Positions 1-5,483 of a DNA stretch of 10,117 nt are shown in pieces. Source of the DNA: Rickettsiales bacterium (lineage in GTDB: Bacteria > Pseudomonadota > Alphaproteobacteria > Rickettsiales > UBA1997). The position numbers and the translations under genes were made by a program. Position 1 is the stretch's first letter; each line of letters opens with the position of its first letter. The stretch is from contig JAITBB010000048.1 in assembly GCA_031283795.1 (NCBI GenBank), positions 1-10,117 on the forward strand. Reading direction: 5' to 3'. The notes beneath the pieces are model-generated. The model was not told the origin of the DNA. It saw only the letters and a program-made list of their open reading frames with translations, and ran no database searches.

Positions 1-222
1 AACTGATACAGTCATCATTTTCCGTTTCCAACGAATCATATTTATAATATTTTTTATAGCATTCATCAAAAATATTTTTTCCTGTGCCATCACATTAATG
101 AGCTATCTTAGCGGCCACAGATTATGATGGTTCGCACTGGAAATGCGAACATGGTCCGCTGTGGTCCTTGCTCTATATTTCTACTGTTCAGGGGCAGAAA
201 ATAGTGGGTTTTCAAATAAATG
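1..222. other. AT-rich left edge without a convincing gene
   Basis: No ribosomal protein gene or other recognisable family is present before rplP. The first 100 bases are much more AT-rich than the rest. Short open frames enter from the left edge. On the + strand one runs 2-127 and would encode about 41 hydrophobic residues (start TDTVIIFRFQ, end SGHRL). On the - strand an ATG at 90 opens a frame running off the edge, and another frame there reads an acidic, Tyr-rich peptide with no start codon. They overlap one another, so at most one is real. None matches a family I know. Positions 128-222 hold the inverted repeat described separately and otherwise nothing I can interpret. No tRNA is visible. 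Confidence 0.5.
113..166. repeat. Nested inverted repeat / potential RNA hairpin
   Basis: The inner part is a perfect 7-bp stem, GTTCGCA (130-136) with TGCGAAC (144-150), around a 7-base loop. An outer arm, GGCCACAG (113-120), can pair with CTGTGGTC (159-166) with one G-T wobble, enclosing the inner hairpin. No T-run follows directly on the + strand, so it is not a standard intrinsic terminator in that direction. On the - strand an A/T-rich stretch follows at a distance. It could be a degenerate palindromic element, a structured RNA, an operator or a chance palindrome. It lies upstream of the predicted rplP promoter, so it would not be in the rplP mRNA leader unless transcription starts further left. 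Confidence 0.45.
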
Positions 223-251
223 TTGACTTTAGTTATTTAGAAAATAACAAT
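223..251 (+). promoter_or_regulatory. Predicted sigma70-type promoter for the rplP-rplS cluster
   Basis: TTGACT at 223-228 matches the -35 consensus at 5 of 6 positions. After a 17-base spacer, AACAAT at 246-251 matches the -10 consensus at 4 of 6. The surroundings are AT-rich. Transcription would start near 258 and give a leader of about 35 bases before the rplP ATG at 293. This is the only credible promoter I see in the window and fits the absence of upstream S10-operon genes. The -10 is imperfect and the call is by eye. Confidence 0.5.
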
Positions 252-292
252 ACCATCCATGTGACTGGGCAAAATTGTGCAGTGTAAGGGGT

Positions 293-706
293 ATGCTTTT
301 ACCTAAAAAGACTAAACATAGGAACCTGCAGAAGGGTGGTAAACTGATCAGAGGAGTGGCTGACGCGGGGTCGAGGCTGGTTTTTGGTGCCTTTGGCCTG
401 AAGGCGGCTAGCGCCGGGAGGCTGAAGTCTAACCAGATAGAGGCGGCTAGGAGATGTATAACCAGAACCATGAAGAGGGCTGGAAAAATGTGGATAAGAA
501 TTTTTCCGCACAGTCCCGTTAGCTCTAAGGCCGTTGGAGTCAGGATGGGTGGTGGAAAGGGTGCTATTAGCTATTGGATGTGTCAGGTGCGTCCAGGTCT
601 GGTTTTGTTCGAGTTGGATGGAGTGTCCGATGGCGTGGCAGTGGAGGCTTTGGGAAAAGCCGCAACTAAATTGCCATTTAAAACTAGAGTTGTTAAACTT
701 GTGTAG
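293..706 (+). CDS. rplP: 50S ribosomal protein L16 (uL16)
   Basis: This large-subunit protein sits between the central protuberance and the L7/L12 stalk base, where it helps tRNA accommodation at the A site. The 137-residue product has the family opening MLLPKKTKHR and the core FGLKA...GRL...QIEAARR...RTMKRAGKMWIRIFP, followed by VRMGGGKG and the C-terminal AATKLPFKT segment. The length is normal (about 136). The ATG at 293 is preferred over an in-frame TTG at 275 because it gives the conserved N-terminus. Its purine-rich tract (AAGGGG, 286-291) is only one base away, so initiation may be weak or partly independent of Shine-Dalgarno pairing. It is the first gene of the cluster here, whereas rpsC normally precedes it. 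Eleven of its 12 Arg codons are AGA/AGG. Confidence 0.97.
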   Translation: MLLPKKTKHRNLQKGGKLIRGVADAGSRLVFGAFGLKAASAGRLKSNQIEAARRCITRTMKRAGKMWIRIFPHSPVSSKAVGVRMGGGKGAISYWMCQVRPGLVLFELDGVSDGVAVEALGKAATKLPFKTRVVKLV

Positions 707-721
707 CTAGGGGGAATTAGA

Positions 722-931
722 ATGTCGGATAATATGGAAACTGGTGGTGTAGAGAGCGATAGCGAGTTAAGAAAGGCTATTGTTGAGGCTAAGAGGAAAT
801 TACTTTCCCTTAGGCTCAGGAAAAATGGAGGAGATCTTAAGGATATTTCTATTTTTGGAAAAACAAGGAAGGTTGTGGCTAGACTATTTACCACGTTAAA
901 CGGACGAGGACGCAGAAATGGCTCAAAATGA
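722..931 (+). CDS. rpmC: 50S ribosomal protein L29 (uL29)
   Basis: L29 binds 23S rRNA near the peptide exit tunnel and forms part of the docking site for trigger factor and SRP. The 69-residue protein has the two-helix L29 pattern: a Leu-rich helix with LLSLRLRKNGGDL, then KTRKVVARLFTTLN. The first 15 or so residues (MSDNMETGGVESDSE) are an acidic, poorly conserved extension. The family is usually 60-70 residues, so the length is acceptable. The start at 722 follows a strong AGGGGGA (709-715) with good spacing; an in-frame ATG at 734 is a weaker alternative. The last 14 bases overlap rpsQ, which suggests translational coupling. L29 is among the most variable ribosomal proteins, so position between rplP and rpsQ adds weight. 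Confidence 0.9.
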   Translation: MSDNMETGGVESDSELRKAIVEAKRKLLSLRLRKNGGDLKDISIFGKTRKVVARLFTTLNGRGRRNGSK

Positions 932-1223
932 CATTAGAGTGAAGATAGTGAGAAGGGCCGGTGACAAGACCGTCGTGGGCGAGACCTCCTTTCTTAGGCA
1001 ACACAGGAAATACAAGAAGTATATAAAGGTGTTTAAGAGGTATCTGATCCATGACGAGGATAATTCTATCAATATAGGAGACGAGGTATCTATAAAGTCC
1101 TCCAGACCAATTTCAAAGAGAAAAACCTGGGTTATCATCAGCAGGATTACCAGTAGGGACAGTGGTGATGGTGGTGAAAACAGTGGAACTGATGAGGACA
1201 AGGGAGGCGAGGGGTATATATGA
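918..1223 (+). CDS. rpsQ: 30S ribosomal protein S17 (uS17) with acidic C-terminal tail
   Basis: S17 is a primary 16S rRNA-binding protein of the 5' domain with an OB-fold beta barrel. The 101-residue product shows the S17 pattern: DKTVVGE near residues 16-22, [18 protein letters not shown] (32-49), [19 protein letters not shown] (53-71), and a final strand VIISR. The family is usually 80-90 residues. Residues about 80-101 form an extra Gly/Ser/Asp/Glu tail with seven acidic residues and one Lys, odd for an rRNA-binding protein. Its start lies inside rpmC (14-base overlap), with GAGGAC about 9 bases upstream of the ATG. Its stop overlaps the rplN start as ATGA. Family assignment is firm; the role of the tail is unknown. 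Confidence 0.95.
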   Translation: MAQNDIRVKIVRRAGDKTVVGETSFLRQHRKYKKYIKVFKRYLIHDEDNSINIGDEVSIKSSRPISKRKTWVIISRITSRDSGDGGENSGTDEDKGGEGYI

Positions 1224-1588
1224 TTCAGATGGAAACAGCCTTAGGTGTTGCTGACAATTCCGGAGCGAAGGCGGCCAGGTGTATTAAGGTTTTGGGCGGG
1301 TCCAAGCATATGGTTACGGGGGTAGCCGATGTGATAGTGGTCTCCATAACCGATGTGGTTCCGGGAGGAAAGATTAAGAAGGGAGAGGTTGCCATGGGAG
1401 TTATAGTTAGAACTAAGAAGGAGACTCGGCGATCCGATGGAAGTACCATTAGGTTTGATGACAACGCCATCGTTCTGGTTAACAAGGATAGGACCCCCGT
1501 GGGCACAAGGGTGTTTGGTCCCGTGGCAAGAGAGCTCAGAAGTGGTAATTTTACAAAGATATTATCATTGGCACCGGAGGTACTGTAG
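1220..1588 (+). CDS. rplN: 50S ribosomal protein L14 (uL14)
   Basis: L14 lies on the subunit interface, forms an intersubunit bridge with 16S rRNA, and with L19 is a contact region for the silencing factor RsfS. The 122-residue product is exactly the usual family length and highly conserved: [20 protein letters not shown] at the N-terminus, then [46 protein letters not shown], and [13 protein letters not shown]. The start codon overlaps the rpsQ stop in an ATGA, implying coupling. In E. coli this gene heads the spc operon with its own promoter; no promoter room exists here, so it must be co-transcribed with rplP-rpmC-rpsQ. It ends in TAG one base before rplX. Confidence 0.98.
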   Translation: MIQMETALGVADNSGAKAARCIKVLGGSKHMVTGVADVIVVSITDVVPGGKIKKGEVAMGVIVRTKKETRRSDGSTIRFDDNAIVLVNKDRTPVGTRVFGPVARELRSGNFTKILSLAPEVL

Positions 1589-1589
1589 T

Positions 1590-1898
1590 ATGGCAGCAAA
1601 GATCAGAAAAAATGATAGGGTTGTGGTTATCGCCGGCAGAGACAAGGGGAAGATCGGGGACGTTCTGCTGGTCATACCCAGAGAGAATAGAGTTCTTGTT
1701 TCGGGGGTTAATGTCGTAAAAAGGCACAAAAAGCCAACCACAGAATCTCCAGGGCAAGTTCTTAGTTTTGAGAAGCCGATACATATGTCTAATGTCTCTC
1801 TCGTGGATAACGGGAAGGCGGGAAGAGTTGGCTTCCAGATCGAAGACGGTAAGAAATTTAGAGTTTTTAAGAGAAGTAAGCGTAGGGTGGACGAATAG
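1590..1898 (+). CDS. rplX: 50S ribosomal protein L24 (uL24)
   Basis: L24 is an early assembly initiator that binds the 5' end of 23S rRNA and ends up near the tunnel exit. The 102-residue product begins [20 protein letters not shown], a clear KOW motif (about residues 8-28), followed by [13 protein letters not shown] and the C-terminal HMSNVSLVD...[18 protein letters not shown]. Length is normal (about 103). The ATG at 1590 comes one base after the rplN TAG and is served by GGAGG (1576-1580) inside rplN. An in-frame open extension upstream lies wholly within rplN and is not real. The downstream junction to rplE has the same TAGTATG arrangement. Confidence 0.97.
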   Translation: MAAKIRKNDRVVVIAGRDKGKIGDVLLVIPRENRVLVSGVNVVKRHKKPTTESPGQVLSFEKPIHMSNVSLVDNGKAGRVGFQIEDGKKFRVFKRSKRRVDE

Positions 1899-1899
1899 T

Positions 1900-2436
1900 A
1901 TGTCTTTTTTGGAAGAATTATATAGAAACGAAGTCAGAGAGAAGTTGAAGGGCACCTTTGGTTACGAAAATAGTCTGGAGATTCCGAGACTTCTGAAGGT
2001 TTCGCTGAATATAGCGTTTAAGAACGCGGATGTGGATGGGACTTTCCTGAAGTACATAGTGGAGCAGTTGAGTGCTTTAGCTGGGCAAAGGGCGGTTCTG
2101 GTGAATGCCAAAAAGTCCATCTCAACCTTTAAATTGCGAGAGGCGAATCCTATAGCCTGTAGAGTTACCCTCAGAAGAAAAAAGATGTACGAATTTCTGA
2201 CCAGGTTGGTGTATGTGGCTCTGCCTAGAATTAGGGATTTTAGGGGTCTGTCGGCTAGGGGCTTTAATCAAAGTGGCCACTATAGCTTTGGCATCAGGGA
2301 GTTCACGATTTTCCCGGAGATAGATCTGGACAAGGCCTATAAGGTTTTAGGTATGAACATTAACATAGTGACAAGTGCCAAAACCGCAGAGGGGTGCAAG
2401 GCACTGTTACTGGGACTGAATTTTCCTATAAAGTAA
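1900..2436 (+). CDS. rplE: 50S ribosomal protein L5 (uL5)
   Basis: L5 sits in the central protuberance, binds 5S rRNA with L18 and contacts P-site tRNA and S13. The 178-residue product matches the family length. Visible landmarks are the N-terminal helix FLEELYRNEVREKL, LLKVSLNIAF (usually a VVLNMGVG-like strand), the AKKSISTFKLRE segment, RVTLRRKKMYEFLTRL, LPRIRDFRGLS, GHYSFGIREFTIFPEID, and GMNINIVTSAKTAEGC. The core is intact, but several normally fixed positions differ, notably the second strand and the ANPIAC stretch. The ATG at 1900 follows the rplX TAG by one base, with AGGGTGG upstream inside rplX. It ends in TAA, one of only three TAA stops in the window. Confidence 0.96.
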   Translation: MSFLEELYRNEVREKLKGTFGYENSLEIPRLLKVSLNIAFKNADVDGTFLKYIVEQLSALAGQRAVLVNAKKSISTFKLREANPIACRVTLRRKKMYEFLTRLVYVALPRIRDFRGLSARGFNQSGHYSFGIREFTIFPEIDLDKAYKVLGMNINIVTSAKTAEGCKALLLGLNFPIK

Positions 2437-2444
2437 GGAAGGGT

Positions 2445-2750
2445 ATGGCAAAAGTTAGCGCGATAGATAAAAACAGAAAGAGGAAGGAGAAGGCGGAAAG
2501 GTTCGCTGCCAAGAGGGCGGAACTTAAAAAAATCTCCAAAGACCGAAGTCTGGCGGCAGATCTAAGGGTAGGGGCAATGATAAAACTTTCCGAATTGCCG
2601 AGAAATTCGTCAAAGGTGAGGTATAGGAACAGATGTGAACTAACCGGGAGACCAAGGGCGTACCACGGATATTTTGGGATATCGCGGATTATGCTGAGAA
2701 AATTGGCCTCCCAGGGGAGAATTCCAGGGTTAAAAAAATCAAGTTGGTAG
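2445..2750 (+). CDS. rpsN: 30S ribosomal protein S14 (uS14), long zinc-free form
   Basis: S14 is a late-assembling protein of the 30S head near the A site, interacting with S3 and S10. The 101-residue product has the long-form layout: a basic N-terminal helix (MAKVSAIDKNRKRKEKAERF), LSELPRNSSKVRYRNRC, then ELTGRPRAYHGYFGISRIMLRKLASQGRIPGLKKSSW. The zinc-binding CxxC pairs of the short form are absent, so this is the C-minus type standard in most Proteobacteria. The start at 2445 is supported by AAGGAAGGG just upstream. An in-frame extension back to 2394 lies within rplE and is rejected. It is eight bases after rplE and seven before rpsH. Confidence 0.97.
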   Translation: MAKVSAIDKNRKRKEKAERFAAKRAELKKISKDRSLAADLRVGAMIKLSELPRNSSKVRYRNRCELTGRPRAYHGYFGISRIMLRKLASQGRIPGLKKSSW

Positions 2751-2757
2751 GTAGAAT

Positions 2758-3147
2758 ATGAACCATTCAGTATCCCAGTTGGTTACCTGTCTGAAAAACG
2801 GTCAGATGGCTAGAAAAGGAAGAATTACTATGCCAAGTTCCAAATTGAAGCTGGGCATTTTGGAAATTCTGAAGAAGGACGGTTTCATCAAGGACTATAG
2901 GACGGACAGTAACGGAAGTTTTGATTTTATAGAGGTTCTGTTGGCCTACAACGGCCTGCAGCCGGTCATAAAGGAAATCGAGGTTATGTCTAAGCCGGGC
3001 AGAAGGGTATATTCTGGAGTTGAGGACATTCCAGTCGTTTACAATGGGCTAGGAGTTATTATTCTGTCGACTCCGAGGGGTATTATAACGGACTATGACG
3101 CTAAACGCCTTAATGTTGGCGGTGAGCTATTACTAAAGATATTTTAG
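2758..3147 (+). CDS. rpsH: 30S ribosomal protein S8 (uS8)
   Basis: S8 is a primary binder of the 16S central domain; in E. coli it also represses spc operon translation by binding near the rplE start. The 129-residue product shows the two-domain S8 pattern: the N-terminal helix with a LKNGQMARKGRITMPSSKLK segment, LEILKKDGFIKDY, the linker VIKEIEVMSKPGRRVYS, VYNGLGVIILSTPRGIITD and GGELLLKIF. The usual ST[PS]KG-like loop is STPRG here and the last residues are diverged, but length is normal. The ATG at 2758 lies seven bases after rpsN, preceded by GGTAGG. I could not identify an S8-binding mimic at the rplE start by eye. Confidence 0.96.
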   Translation: MNHSVSQLVTCLKNGQMARKGRITMPSSKLKLGILEILKKDGFIKDYRTDSNGSFDFIEVLLAYNGLQPVIKEIEVMSKPGRRVYSGVEDIPVVYNGLGVIILSTPRGIITDYDAKRLNVGGELLLKIF

Positions 3148-3156
3148 TGGGGTTCT

Positions 3157-3693
3157 GTGACTAGTAGGGTAGGGAAGTTACCGATAAAGATCCCGAGTGG
3201 CATGACGGTGAGTCTGGAGGGGACTGTTGTGACTCTTAGGAAGAAGGATAGTGTGAAGACCTATGATTTCGGAGATAGGGTTGATGTGCTTTTTGAAAAT
3301 GGTCAGCTACTAGTTAGAGAGAAGAAAGGGGAGGTGGATAGTGTGGTGTTCTCTGGGCTCCACAGGAGTAACCTTAATAATATGGTTCGAGGACTTAGTG
3401 AGGGATTCAGAGTGGTTCTGGAGTATAATGGCGTTGGCTATAGGGCGGTAGTGGCTAAGAACTTGCTGGTTCTAGGTCTGGGCTACAGCCATGACATATT
3501 TGTCAAAATTCCGACAGGTCTCTCTGTTACTCCCGACAAACCGAATCTGATAGTTATAGAGGGCAATGACAAGGAGGCTGTGGGTAATTTCGCCTCCAGA
3601 ATAATTTCTCTAAGGACCACCGAGCCCTATAAGGGTAAGGGGATAAAGTACAAAGACCAGGAGATCCTCAGGAAGGAGGGTAAAAAGAAATAG
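3157..3693 (+). CDS. rplF: 50S ribosomal protein L6 (uL6)
   Basis: L6 binds 23S rRNA helix 97 near the sarcin-ricin loop and the factor-binding site. The 178-residue product is of usual length (about 177). It starts with GTG: (M)TSRVGKLPIKIPSGMTV, exactly the conserved N-terminus, so the GTG at 3157 is chosen; GGGG at 3149-3152 is the nearest purine tract. The two duplicated L6 folds are visible: the first includes GLHRSNLNNMVRGLSEGF, the second LGYSHDIFVKIP to EGNDKEAVGNFASRI. It closes with the family signature EPYKGKGIKYKDQEILRKEG. The only ribosomal protein here with a GTG start; adk is the other GTG gene. Confidence 0.97.
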   Translation: MTSRVGKLPIKIPSGMTVSLEGTVVTLRKKDSVKTYDFGDRVDVLFENGQLLVREKKGEVDSVVFSGLHRSNLNNMVRGLSEGFRVVLEYNGVGYRAVVAKNLLVLGLGYSHDIFVKIPTGLSVTPDKPNLIVIEGNDKEAVGNFASRIISLRTTEPYKGKGIKYKDQEILRKEGKKK

Positions 3694-3700
3694 GGTGTGT

Positions 3701-4069
3701 ATGAAGAAAAAACTACTAGAAAGAAGAAAGTCGAGGAATATCTATAGGATTAGAGAGCACAACAGGGGAAATAGGCCAGTGCTGAATGTGTTTAGGAGTA
3801 ATAAGCATATATACGCCCAGATCGTAGACTCTGGCGGTAGGGTGTTGACCTGTGCCTCTTCCAAGACTATCCCTCTCTCGGATTCTTCTCAAGAGGATGG
3901 AGAGGGTAAAAGCGGAATTGGAATAGCCGGACTGGTTGGCGAAGAACTTGCAAAAAATGCGGTGAAGATTGGTCTGGCCAGAGTGGTTTTTAATAAGGGA
4001 CCGTATTTATATGCGGGCAGGGTAAGGTCGTTAGCGGAGGCCGCTAGAAAAAACGGCCTGGATTTTTAG
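3701..4069 (+). CDS. rplR: 50S ribosomal protein L18 (uL18)
   Basis: L18 binds 5S rRNA in the central protuberance with L5. The 122-residue product has the basic N-terminus RRKSRNIYRIREHNRGNRPV, then LNVFRSNKHIYAQIVD, VLTCASSKT, a helix GLVGEELAKNAVKIGLARVVF, and the C-terminal KGPYLYAGRVRSLAEAARKNGL. The usual FDRGGYLYHGR motif reads FNKGPYLYAGR, a mild divergence. A Ser/Asp/Glu/Gly-rich loop (SDSSQEDGEGKSG) replaces the normal middle linker. The ATG at 3701 is preferred to GTG at 3695 because it gives MKKKLLERRK; the GTG would lie two bases from the rplF stop. The gap to rpsE is 23 bases, one of the largest in the cluster. Confidence 0.95.
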   Translation: MKKKLLERRKSRNIYRIREHNRGNRPVLNVFRSNKHIYAQIVDSGGRVLTCASSKTIPLSDSSQEDGEGKSGIGIAGLVGEELAKNAVKIGLARVVFNKGPYLYAGRVRSLAEAARKNGLDF

Positions 4070-4092
4070 TTTGAACAGGAGTAGGACATTTT

Positions 4093-4812
4093 ATGTACAA
4101 GAACAATAGAGAAGCTACAGATCTAATGGAAAAGTTGATCTGTGTTAGTAAGGTTTCTAAGACTACGACGGGGGGTAGGAGACTATCCTTCGCCGCGCTG
4201 GTGGTTGTGGGGGATGGCAAGGGTAGAGTTGGTTTCGGGACTGGTAAGGCCAAGGAGGTTGGTGATGCTAGAAACAAGGCTCTGGAAAACGCCAAGAGGT
4301 CCATGATTAGGGTCCCTCTTAAGGAGGGCAGGACAATACACCATGACTGCGAAGGCAAGTTCGGCCGTGGTCATGTTATTCTGAGGCCAGCGGCCGCTGG
4401 TACCGGGATCATTTCTGGGGGGCCGATGAGGTCCATATTTGAATGTCTTGGTGTACAGGATGTGGTTTCCAAATCGCTGGGCACGAACAATTCCTATGGA
4501 ATGATTCTGGCTACGTTTGAGGCTCTTAGGAGCACAAATTCTCCTAAAAATGTTGCTGACAGGAGATCTAAACACGTAAGTGAAATCATCAGAAGAAGAA
4601 ATATAGTGGCTAGGGGGACACCGGATTCCGAAACTGCTTTGGTTGATGGGGGACATCCTGAGGAGAATTCCTCTGTGCCGGAGGTTGAAAACGTCTATGA
4701 CGATGGAAATGGCACCGTGGTTCCTGGCGATGAAGGTCCTGATGTTGTTTTTGGAGCTGGTCTTGGTGGGATTGTCGAAGCTGCTGAGAATGGCGATTAT
4801 GGAAGGGAGTAG
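4093..4812 (+). CDS. rpsE: 30S ribosomal protein S5 (uS5) with long acidic C-terminal extension
   Basis: S5 lies at the mRNA entry side of the 30S subunit, contacts S4 and S8 and affects decoding accuracy. Residues about 12-75 form the double-stranded-RNA-binding-like N-domain (EKLICVSKVSKTTTGGRR, VVVGDGKGRVGFGTGKAKEV). Residues about 92-165 form the C-domain (GHVILRPAAAGTGIISGG, SKSLGTNNSYG, KHVSEII). The family is usually 160-175 residues; this one has 239. Residues about 171-239 are extra, with 16 Asp/Glu and only two Arg, many Gly/Val and no recognisable domain. The ATG at 4093 is preceded by AGGAG (4077-4081) and AGGA (4083-4086). The reading frame is uninterrupted through the tail to TAG, so it is not an obvious frameshift artefact. 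Confidence 0.96.
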   Translation: MYKNNREATDLMEKLICVSKVSKTTTGGRRLSFAALVVVGDGKGRVGFGTGKAKEVGDARNKALENAKRSMIRVPLKEGRTIHHDCEGKFGRGHVILRPAAAGTGIISGGPMRSIFECLGVQDVVSKSLGTNNSYGMILATFEALRSTNSPKNVADRRSKHVSEIIRRRNIVARGTPDSETALVDGGHPEENSSVPEVENVYDDGNGTVVPGDEGPDVVFGAGLGGIVEAAENGDYGRE

Positions 4813-4815
4813 GTT

Positions 4816-5037
4816 ATGTTGCAGAAATTTAAGCTACAGAAATTTGAGCAGCTAGATGGTGAAACCATTCTAGTGGAGAGAACTGGTGGCGAACCTGGTC
4901 TAACCCAGCGCCAAAGGGATACCCTGAAGGGTCTTGGTCTCAGAAATAGAGGAGCGAGATCAGAAATTAGGTGTACTAGAGATATTTACGGTATGCTGTT
5001 GAAGGTGTCCCATATGGTTAGGGTTATTTTAAAATAG
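4816..5037 (+). CDS. rpmD: 50S ribosomal protein L30 (uL30)
   Basis: L30 is a small non-essential-type protein bound to 23S rRNA domain II/V. The 73-residue product contains the family core ILVERTGGEPGLTQRQRDTL, then KGLGLRNRGARSEIR, a central helix DIYGMLLKV and the end SHMVRVILK, matching the usual LGLR...V...MI..V.H.V.V pattern. Typical length is about 60, so there are roughly 13 extra N-terminal residues (MLQKFKLQKFEQL). The ATG at 4816 is three bases after the rpsE TAG; an alternative later start would remove the extension, but no better-placed start codon is seen. Position between rpsE and rplO confirms the assignment. Confidence 0.92.
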   Translation: MLQKFKLQKFEQLDGETILVERTGGEPGLTQRQRDTLKGLGLRNRGARSEIRCTRDIYGMLLKVSHMVRVILK

Positions 5038-5046
5038 GAAAAGTGT

Positions 5047-5469
5047 ATGAAGCTGAATGAACTGCCAAAAATTGCCAATAGAGACAAGAAGAGAGTCGGC
5101 AGGGGGATTGGATCCGATAGGGGCAAAACCTCCGGCAGAGGCCATAAGGGCCAGAAGGCTAGAAATGGTGCGAAGATAAAGGGCTTCGAGGGTGGCCAGG
5201 CACCTATATATAAAAGGTTGCCTCACAGAGGATTCACAAATGTCTTCAGAGAGTCCTTCAGGGTGCTCACGACGGATACCGTTTTGGATCTTGTGGAGAG
5301 TGGTAAACTGGACTGGAGGGAACCCATAACGAAGGAGATCCTATCAAAGAAAAAGATTGCTAAGAAAAACGAGAAGATTAAACTCATCGCAGGCAAGAGG
5401 TCCATTGATAGGGAATTTAGGGTCGAGGCGGACAAAGCTTCGAAGAGTGTCCAGAAATATCTGAAATAA
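5047..5469 (+). CDS. rplO: 50S ribosomal protein L15 (uL15)
   Basis: L15 is a late assembly protein with a long basic extension running into 23S rRNA. The 140-residue product (family about 144) shows the Gly/Lys/Arg-rich N-terminal extension [20 protein letters not shown], then [20 protein letters not shown] and YKRLPHRGF, followed by a weaker globular domain. The C-terminal half is more diverged and Lys-rich than usual, although [21 protein letters not shown] fits the normal final strand and helix. The ATG at 5047 has AGGAAAAG (5036-5043) upstream, overlapping the rpmD stop. Every Arg codon I read in it is AGA or AGG. It ends in TAA. Confidence 0.96.
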   Translation: MKLNELPKIANRDKKRVGRGIGSDRGKTSGRGHKGQKARNGAKIKGFEGGQAPIYKRLPHRGFTNVFRESFRVLTTDTVLDLVESGKLDWREPITKEILSKKKIAKKNEKIKLIAGKRSIDREFRVEADKASKSVQKYLK

Positions 5470-5483
5470 CAGTGGTTTAAAAA

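Noticed and set aside
130..150. Hairpin as a tRNA T-arm or a Rho-independent terminator
   Set aside because: The GTTCGCA stem resembles a T-arm only superficially, no acceptor or anticodon arms are found around it, and there is no T-run after the stem on the + strand.
583..894. 103-codon - strand frame opposite rplP/rpmC
   Set aside because: It covers two well-supported genes, is low-complexity Ser/Leu/Thr-rich and has no recognisable domain; other - strand frames over the cluster were rejected for the same reasons.
1437..1589. Upstream in-frame extension of rplX within rplN
   Set aside because: It lies in the end of L14, and the conserved L24 start [11 protein letters not shown] with GGAGG upstream points to 1590.
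1768..1899. Upstream in-frame extension of rplE within rplX
   Set aside because: It would read the end of L24 in another frame; the L5 N-terminus is at 1900.
4183..4656. 157-codon open frame on the - strand opposite rpsE
   Set aside because: It is antisense to a clear S5 gene, has no family resemblance and no good ribosome-binding site. The strong codon and purine bias of the + strand creates such long mirror frames.
4643..4855. 70-codon + strand frame overlapping the acidic tail of S5
   Set aside because: I considered whether the S5 tail results from a frameshift into or out of this frame. This frame gives Leu/Met-rich sequence without family similarity, while the S5 frame remains open to a well-placed stop before rpmD.
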